Of a DNA stretch of 64,000 nucleotides, positions 59,260 to 64,000 are shown in pieces. The position numbers and the translations under genes were made by a program. Numbering within the stretch: position 1 is the first letter of the stretch; every line of letters starts with the position of its first letter. The notes under the pieces are model-generated. The model was not told the origin of the DNA. It searched no databases and saw only the letters and a list, made by a program, of their open reading frames with translations. Source of the DNA: Lentisphaerae bacterium GWF2_50_93 (GTDB lineage Bacteria > Verrucomicrobiota > Lentisphaeria > Victivallales > GWF2-50-93); assembly GCA_001804815.1 (NCBI GenBank), contig MHBI01000089.1, positions 1-64,000 on the forward strand. The letters are read 5' to 3'.

Positions 59260-59850
59260 GTGAATCATAATATTAAAACACCGTTGGGTTTAAAGGATGT
59301 CAATAAGCTCCGTTCCGGAGATACTGTCCTGCTGTCGGGAATCATCTATACCGGAAGGGATGCGCTGCACAAATTCCTTTTTGAAGCCAAGGCTTCGGCC
59401 AGATTGCCTGTCGACCTGAAAGGCTCGGTAGTTTATCATTGCGGCCCTATCGTTGTCAAGGAAGGCGATGGATGGCGGGTCGCCGCTGCCGGACCGACAA
59501 CTTCCTACCGTACTTCTCCGTATATTTCCGATATTGTCAGACGATATGGCGTGAAGGCTTTCATAGGGAAGGGTGGGCTTTCCGCGGAAGCTTCTGAATC
59601 TCTCAGTAAGTATGGCGCCGTGTATCTTAGCGCCGCAGGCGGATGCGCCCAGGTGCTCGCGGAATCCATTGTAAAAGTCCTTGACGTATATTATTACAAG
59701 GAGTTTGGTCCGCCTGAAGCCGTATGGAAGCTCGAAGTCAAGGATTTCCCCCTGCTGGTGACGATTGACACCCACGGCAAGGACATGCATCGCGAAGTAT
59801 CTAGCCTTTCCGCCTCAAAGGTCGCAAAAGCGATAAAGTCACGGGAATAA
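59260..59850 (+). CDS. Fumarate hydratase class I, beta-type (C-terminal) subunit
   Basis: 196 residues. It matches the C-terminal domain of iron-sulfur fumarases and tartrate dehydratase beta subunits: LRSGDTVLLSGIIYTGRDALHK, YHCGPIV, AAAGPTTSYRTSPYI, GVKAFIGKGGLS and YLSAAGGCAQVLA. It dehydrates malate or tartrate-like hydroxyacids together with an alpha subunit that holds the 4Fe-4S cluster. No alpha subunit is present within the window, so this is an orphan unless the partner is encoded elsewhere. Start is GTG. Confidence 0.88.
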   Translation: MNHNIKTPLGLKDVNKLRSGDTVLLSGIIYTGRDALHKFLFEAKASARLPVDLKGSVVYHCGPIVVKEGDGWRVAAAGPTTSYRTSPYISDIVRRYGVKAFIGKGGLSAEASESLSKYGAVYLSAAGGCAQVLAESIVKVLDVYYYKEFGPPEAVWKLEVKDFPLLVTIDTHGKDMHREVSSLSASKVAKAIKSRE

Positions 59851-59911
59851 GAAGATGGTTTTCTGTTCCAGTGATTTCACACTTATCTGCATTGAGGCAG
59901 TTGGTTTGTTG

Positions 59912-59974
59912 GTAGTTAACGCAATATTGCGTGTTTACTGTTTTAAAGACCACAGCCAATAATGGCTTAACTAC
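59912..59974 (+). repeat. 64-bp palindromic element, copy C (63 bp)
   Basis: Begins GTAGTTAACGCAATATTGCG and ends AGCCAATAATGGCTTAACTAC-type sequence. Both inner hairpins are perfect (ACGCA-ATAT-TGCGT and AGCCA-ATAA-TGGCT), and the ends GTAGTTAA/TTAACTAC pair. The 200-base gap it fills has no gene. Confidence 0.85.
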
Positions 59975-60051
59975 AAACATGAACACGAGTTCAAATTCTA
60001 ATATGCCTTGACAACTATCGACGGACCACTGGCAACTGACGGCTTTTGCCC

Positions 60052-63000
60052 CTACACCTTATAATCGCATCTCAGGCAGCGGCCAGCTTCGCGGCAGGCG
60101 CCTTCCTTCGTGATAGTCTTTTCGACTTCCACGCTGATGAGACGTTCTGTGGCGTTGAGCATCGGAAATTCGACAGGCAGGGCTTCGGTGATTTCCTTTT
60201 CAGGATCGAAGTCGACTGCAGGTAGATCGAACTTCTCCCAGAAATATTCCTTCCTCCCCGGGATAAGCTTCTTGTCGATGGATTTTGCGGCATGCTGTCC
60301 CGCGGCTATCGCTTCGATAACTGTCGAAGGTCCGACCACGAAATCTCCACCGGCGAACAGGTCTTCCACTGGTGTCGTTCCGGTCTTTTCGCTTGCCACG
60401 AGAGTCCCGTCCTTGATGGCGTTTTCATAGTCGCCGGACAGTATTGAGCCCGGATCCGGCTTGTGCCCGATCGCGAGAAGGATGGTGTCGACTTCGCGGT
60501 CCTCGTCGGAATTCGGGATTTCTTCAGGTGCGCGGCGTCCCGACTTGTCGAACTCTCCAAGCCTGTATTTCTTCAGCGTGGCTATGAGTCTTCCGTTTGC
60601 TGACTGCTTGATCGCTATGAGGTTCTCAAGGAATTCGACCTTGACGCCCTCGACTTCGGCCTCGCGGATTTCAATCGGGTTCGTAGGCATTTCCTTGCGG
60701 GTACGGCGATATACAATTGTTACGTTCTTTGCGCCGAAGCGCTGCGCAATTCGCGAACAGTCGATTGCGGCGTCGCCGCCACCGATGACCATGACGTCAT
60801 TTCCAACCTTGATCTGCTCGCCTTTTGCGGCGCGTTCGAGAAACTTGGTTCCGGGCAGAACGCCCGGAAGGTCGATGCCGCCGATCTTCGGAAGGAGCTC
60901 CCTGCCTGCGCCGACGGAGACAAAGATGGACTCGAATCCGTCTTTGCGGAGATCAACCAAAGTCTTGTCCTTGCCGATGGTGAAGTTCGTCTGTATCTTG
61001 ACCCCGAGCTTCTCCATGTTGTGGATTTCCTTGGCGAGGACTTTTCTTGGCAGGCGGTAGTCGGGGATTGCATATCGCATGAGACCGCCGGCTTCTGGCT
61101 GCTTTTCAAATACAGTCACGTCATATCCTAGAAGGACGAGATAATAAGCGCAGCTCAGACCTGCAGGACCGGCGCCGATGACGGCGACTTTCTTGCCGTT
61201 GGGCTTTTCCTTTACGGGATAAAGGTCCCTGTAGTCCTCGCGGAGATCGCCGATGTAGCGCTTGACGGCGCGGACGGCGAGGGGGCCTTCGAGATCGTCG
61301 CGGCGGCATTTGACCGTGCACCACTGGGGGCAGACTCTTCCGCATACCGACGGGAATGGGTTGTTCCTGAGATGGACGCGGAGCGCATCGTCGAAACGCC
61401 CGTATTTAGTGTAGCCGAGATAAGCTGGGACATTCACGTTTGCAGGACATGCGTTCACGCAAGGCGCCCACATCATGGTCGAACATACGCCTGCGGCGCA
61501 TTTCTTGTCATTTATGTGGTCGAGATATTCATGCCTGAAGTAGCGCAATGTTGATAGAACCGGATTTGGGGCGCTCTGGCCGAGTCCGCAGAGGGAAGTC
61601 TTGCCGACGGTGTTGGCGAGCAGTTCGAGACGCTCAAGATCCTGCATCGTGGCGCGGCCTGCGCAGATTTTGTTGAGGAGGTCGAGCATTATCCTTGTTC
61701 CTACGCGGCACGGCGTGCATTTGCCGCAGGACTCCTCGGCGATGAACTCCATGAAATATCTGGCGAGGTCGACCATGCAGGTGTCCTCGTTCATTACGAT
61801 GAGACCGCCGGAACCCATGATGGCGCCGAGCGCGGGCAGTGATTCATAGGTGACAGGCGTATTGAGATGCTCCTGCGGTATGCAGCCTCCTGAAGGTCCG
61901 CCGATCTGGACGGCCTTGAACTTCTTGTCCTTCGGAATGCCTCCGCCGAGATCGAATATTATGCTTCCCATGGGCATGCCCATAGGGACTTCGACGAGAC
62001 CTGTGTTGTTCACGTCTCCGGCGAGTGCGAATACTTTCGTGCCTTTGCTCTTTTCAGTTCCGAGTTTGGCGTATTCTGCGCCGCCGTTGGTAATTATATA
62101 AGGAATATTCGCCAGTGTCTCAACGTTGTTGAGTACCGTGGGCTTGTCGAAAAGTCCTTTCTGTGCAGGGAAGGGGGGCTTCGGGCGCGGCTCGCCGCGC
62201 TTGCCTTCTATTGAATGCATCAGGGCTGTTTCCTCGCCGCAGACGAATGCGCCTGCGCCCATTCTTATTTCGATGTCGAAACTGAATTTCGAGCTGAAGA
62301 TCTTCTTGCCGAGAAGACCCAGTTTCCTGGCGTCATTGATGGCGATGCTGAGTCGTTCTATTGCCAGAGGATATTCGGCGCGGACATAGACATATCCCTG
62401 GTTTGCGCCAATTGCGAAGCCGCATATCGCCATTCCTTCGATTATGCTGTGGGGATCGCCTTCAAGAAGGCTTCGATCCATGAATGCGCCAGGGTCTCCT
62501 TCATCGGCATTGCATACGACATATTTCTGCTTTGAGATTTCCTTTGCGGCTGCCTCCCACTTGAGTCCTGTAGGGAATCCTGCACCGCCACGACCGCGGA
62601 GACCCGAGGTCTTTACTTCGGCGACGACCTGGACCGGCTGCATTTCAGTGAGCGCCCTGCCAAGCGCCTCATATCCGCCGTTCGCGATGTATTCATTGAT
62701 GTTCACGGGATCGATGACGCCGCAGTTGCGGAGTGCGATTTTCTTCTGGAGCTTGAAGAAGTCGATTCCGTTTATCGCCTGGATGAGCTCGTTTGTCGCG
62801 GGCTTCTTGTAGAAGAGTCTCTGGACCACGCGGCCCTTGAGGAGATGCTCTTCGACAATTTCCTTTGCGTCGGCCGGCTTGACCTTCTGGTAGAAGATCC
62901 CTTCTGGATAGATTATCACGGTGGGGCCGACTTCGCACATCCCCATGCAGCCTGTCGTTATCAGGTCTATTTCATCTGTGAGATTGTGGTTTGTCAATTC

Positions 63001-63087
63001 CTTTTCGAAAGCGCTCTTGACGCTGTCCGTTCCGGACGATATGCAGGCACCGCCTGCGCATAACAGTACTTGAGCTCTGGCTGCCAT
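60052..63087 (-). CDS. NuoF/HydB-like flavoprotein fused to a GltD-like NAD(P)H oxidoreductase
   Basis: 1011 residues, a multi-domain electron-transfer protein. A thioredoxin-like [2Fe-2S] domain covers 1-95 (C10, C15, C47, C51). The NuoF flavin/NADH domain covers about 110-440 (GRGGAGFPTG 165-174, NADEGDPGAF 193-202), with the 4Fe-4S motif CGKCTPC (454-460). A Cys-rich GltD-type N-domain covers about 540-600 (PCVNACP, CGRVCPQWCTVKC). A two-Rossmann FAD/NAD(P) domain runs from GAGPAG (638) to the end. Normal HydB ends in two ferredoxin clusters; here a glutamate-synthase small-subunit-like domain replaces them. It may bifurcate electrons between NADH, NADPH and ferredoxin; this is inferred. 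Confidence 0.93.
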   Translation of the reverse strand: MAARAQVLLCAGGACISSGTDSVKSAFEKELTNHNLTDEIDLITTGCMGMCEVGPTVIIYPEGIFYQKVKPADAKEIVEEHLLKGRVVQRLFYKKPATNELIQAINGIDFFKLQKKIALRNCGVIDPVNINEYIANGGYEALGRALTEMQPVQVVAEVKTSGLRGRGGAGFPTGLKWEAAAKEISKQKYVVCNADEGDPGAFMDRSLLEGDPHSIIEGMAICGFAIGANQGYVYVRAEYPLAIERLSIAINDARKLGLLGKKIFSSKFSFDIEIRMGAGAFVCGEETALMHSIEGKRGEPRPKPPFPAQKGLFDKPTVLNNVETLANIPYIITNGGAEYAKLGTEKSKGTKVFALAGDVNNTGLVEVPMGMPMGSIIFDLGGGIPKDKKFKAVQIGGPSGGCIPQEHLNTPVTYESLPALGAIMGSGGLIVMNEDTCMVDLARYFMEFIAEESCGKCTPCRVGTRIMLDLLNKICAGRATMQDLERLELLANTVGKTSLCGLGQSAPNPVLSTLRYFRHEYLDHINDKKCAAGVCSTMMWAPCVNACPANVNVPAYLGYTKYGRFDDALRVHLRNNPFPSVCGRVCPQWCTVKCRRDDLEGPLAVRAVKRYIGDLREDYRDLYPVKEKPNGKKVAVIGAGPAGLSCAYYLVLLGYDVTVFEKQPEAGGLMRYAIPDYRLPRKVLAKEIHNMEKLGVKIQTNFTIGKDKTLVDLRKDGFESIFVSVGAGRELLPKIGGIDLPGVLPGTKFLERAAKGEQIKVGNDVMVIGGGDAAIDCSRIAQRFGAKNVTIVYRRTRKEMPTNPIEIREAEVEGVKVEFLENLIAIKQSANGRLIATLKKYRLGEFDKSGRRAPEEIPNSDEDREVDTILLAIGHKPDPGSILSGDYENAIKDGTLVASEKTGTTPVEDLFAGGDFVVGPSTVIEAIAAGQHAAKSIDKKLIPGRKEYFWEKFDLPAVDFDPEKEITEALPVEFPMLNATERLISVEVEKTITKEGACREAGRCLRCDYKV

Positions 63088-63100
63088 AATATTTTATCCT

Positions 63101-63598
63101 CTATTCGTATTTTGCGAGAATTCCTGAGATTTTCTTGGGTGTTACACGGCCATGGACATCATTGTTTATCATGATGACCGGCGCGAGCCCGCAGGCACCG
63201 AAACAGCGCTGGATGGTGATGGAAAAGCGCCTGTCGGGAGTTGTCTCGCCGGTCTTGATCTTGAGTTCGCTGGTCAGCGCCTCCATGACTTTCTTCGAGC
63301 CTCTGACATAGCATGCAGTGCCCATGCAGACATTGATGGTGTGGCGGCCGCGCGGCTGCATTGTGAAATAATGGTAGAATGTGACGACTCCGAGGACTTC
63401 ACCTGCGGGTATTTCGAGTTTCTTGGCGACATGCTCCTGCAGTTCTATCGGCAGATAGCCGAAGAGCTCCTGTGCCTTGTGCAGTACGGGGATCAGGATT
63501 TCCTGCCCTTTTTTTCTCTTCTGGGAGTTGATGAACTTGTCCAACTCCTCATACAGTGGATTCGGACATACCTTGGTGTTGCATTCGCAATTGGACAT
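63101..63598 (-). CDS. NuoE/HydC-like [2Fe-2S] subunit
   Basis: 165 residues of the 24-kDa NADH dehydrogenase subunit family. It has an N-terminal helical domain (QEILIPVLHKAQELFGYLPI and GVVTFYHYFTMQPRG) and a thioredoxin-like fold with cluster ligands in CMGTAC and RCFGACGLAP. It passes electrons to the NuoF-like partner, whose gene starts 13 bases downstream. It is the second gene of a three-gene operon. Confidence 0.94.
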   Translation of the reverse strand: MSNCECNTKVCPNPLYEELDKFINSQKRKKGQEILIPVLHKAQELFGYLPIELQEHVAKKLEIPAGEVLGVVTFYHYFTMQPRGRHTINVCMGTACYVRGSKKVMEALTSELKIKTGETTPDRRFSITIQRCFGACGLAPVIMINNDVHGRVTPKKISGILAKYE

Positions 63599-63612
63599 TA
63601 TGGTGGTTCCTT

Positions 63613-63969
63613 TCAGGCAAAGACAAGTTCTTGTACGACGTTTCCGCCGATGATGTGCTGCTTGACGATTTTCTTAACCGCTTCGCCGTCGACCTTTGCG
63701 TAGCGGACCGGTTTCTGACCATGCACCTCGACATCCACGACAGGCTCCCTTTCGCAGAATCCTGCGCAGCCAGTGGCTGTCACCGCAACATCGGAGAGCT
63801 TCTCGGCATCGAGTGTCTCCATAAAAGCCTTCATCGTATCCCTTGCTCCGGCCGCTATCCCGCAGGTGCCCATTCCTATGACAACTTTGACGCGCTGGCC
63901 GCCGGATCTCATTTCCATGCTCTTCTTGACGTCTTCTTTTATCTTCCTCAGTTCATCAAGGCTTTTCAT
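63613..63969 (-). CDS. Thioredoxin-like [2Fe-2S] ferredoxin
   Basis: 118 residues. A charged helix (about 1-25) is followed by the thioredoxin-like ferredoxin fold with Cys in GMGTCGIAAG and TATGCAGFCEREP. Such proteins occur between hydC and hydB in bifurcating hydrogenase operons. It lies 14 bases before the NuoE-like gene. It is the first gene visible; the operon's upstream part lies beyond the window edge, 31 bases away. Confidence 0.92.
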   Translation of the reverse strand: MKSLDELRKIKEDVKKSMEMRSGGQRVKVVIGMGTCGIAAGARDTMKAFMETLDAEKLSDVAVTATGCAGFCEREPVVDVEVHGQKPVRYAKVDGEAVKKIVKQHIIGGNVVQELVFA

Positions 63970-64000
63970 GACAACTCCTGTTTAAAAATTAACAACAGAT

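Noticed and set aside
1..64000. CRISPR array, prophage or insertion sequence
   Set aside because: No evenly spaced direct repeats with unique spacers, no phage structural genes and no transposase or integrase were seen.

Overview
The window looks like a chromosome segment of an anaerobic member of the PVC superphylum, most likely Lentisphaerota or a relative. This is inferred, not proven. The clues are two large pseudopilins with an N-terminal FTLxELL helix and a C-terminal H-x9-DG type motif, a fermentative gene set (ackA-pta, a HydB/NuoF-like flavoprotein with NuoE and a thioredoxin-fold [2Fe-2S] protein), many short hairpin repeats between genes, and medium-GC coding with AAGGA/GGAGG ribosome sites before many but not all genes. 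I see no phage genes, transposase or CRISPR array.

Left part (1-33 kb). This part mixes housekeeping and signalling genes. It has ilvB (no ilvN here) and a five-gene ABC-2 type exporter operon whose two permeases flank two membrane-anchored proteins, one ending in zinc ribbons. Then come rpsO-pnp, an AAA+ ATPase, a CHAD protein, a B12-binding radical SAM protein, hicB with a stub of hicA, hisG, an RluA-type pseudouridine synthase, ackA and pta. A nucleotidyltransferase gene pair, glnS, an intact hicAB pair, prfA-rpmE and a HIT/thiD/amidase operon follow. On the minus strand, two lipoproteins sit with a signalling cluster: a histidine kinase overlapping an ethylbenzene-dehydrogenase-like haem-domain protein, and a regulator with the unusual order MerR-type HTH then receiver. 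ilvC lies upstream of these.

Middle (33-43 kb), the most unusual region. A Hanks-type kinase that has lost its catalytic residues (pseudokinase) is divergent from a seven-gene plus-strand run: coiled-coil/TM protein, pseudopilin, a second coiled-coil/TM protein, a second pseudopilin, then a secreted membrane-anchored CobN/ChlH-like protein, a MotA/TolQ/ExbB-like proton channel and a small DUF2149-like membrane protein. The last three resemble the hmuS/hmuU/hmuV-type haem-acquisition genes of Bacteroidetes. The second pseudopilin overlaps the CobN-like gene by ATGA, so the pilin-like proteins appear to be part of this system. The two coiled-coil genes are paralogues and share a near-identical upstream promoter-like block.

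Right part (43-64 kb). This holds a second RluA enzyme, a pyruvate kinase lacking its C-terminal domain, a cardiolipin-synthase-like PLD protein, an orphan CusB-like adaptor with two metal-binding motifs, a PAS/GAF sensor without an output domain facing a hybrid histidine kinase, and a 987-residue purL. A decayed 1-kb interval follows, with an ankyrin-gene remnant and tRNA-Ala(CGC). Then come rpoD overlapping a YgjP-like metallopeptidase, an orphan fumarase beta subunit, and an operon for an electron-transfer flavoprotein complex in which the NuoF-like subunit is fused to a GltD-like NAD(P)H oxidoreductase.

Three copies of a 63-64 bp palindromic element (20800, 56430, 59912) and several intergenic ATCC/GGAT-rich tracts form dispersed repeat families. 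Almost all intergenic spaces over 100 bp carry one of these or a hairpin.
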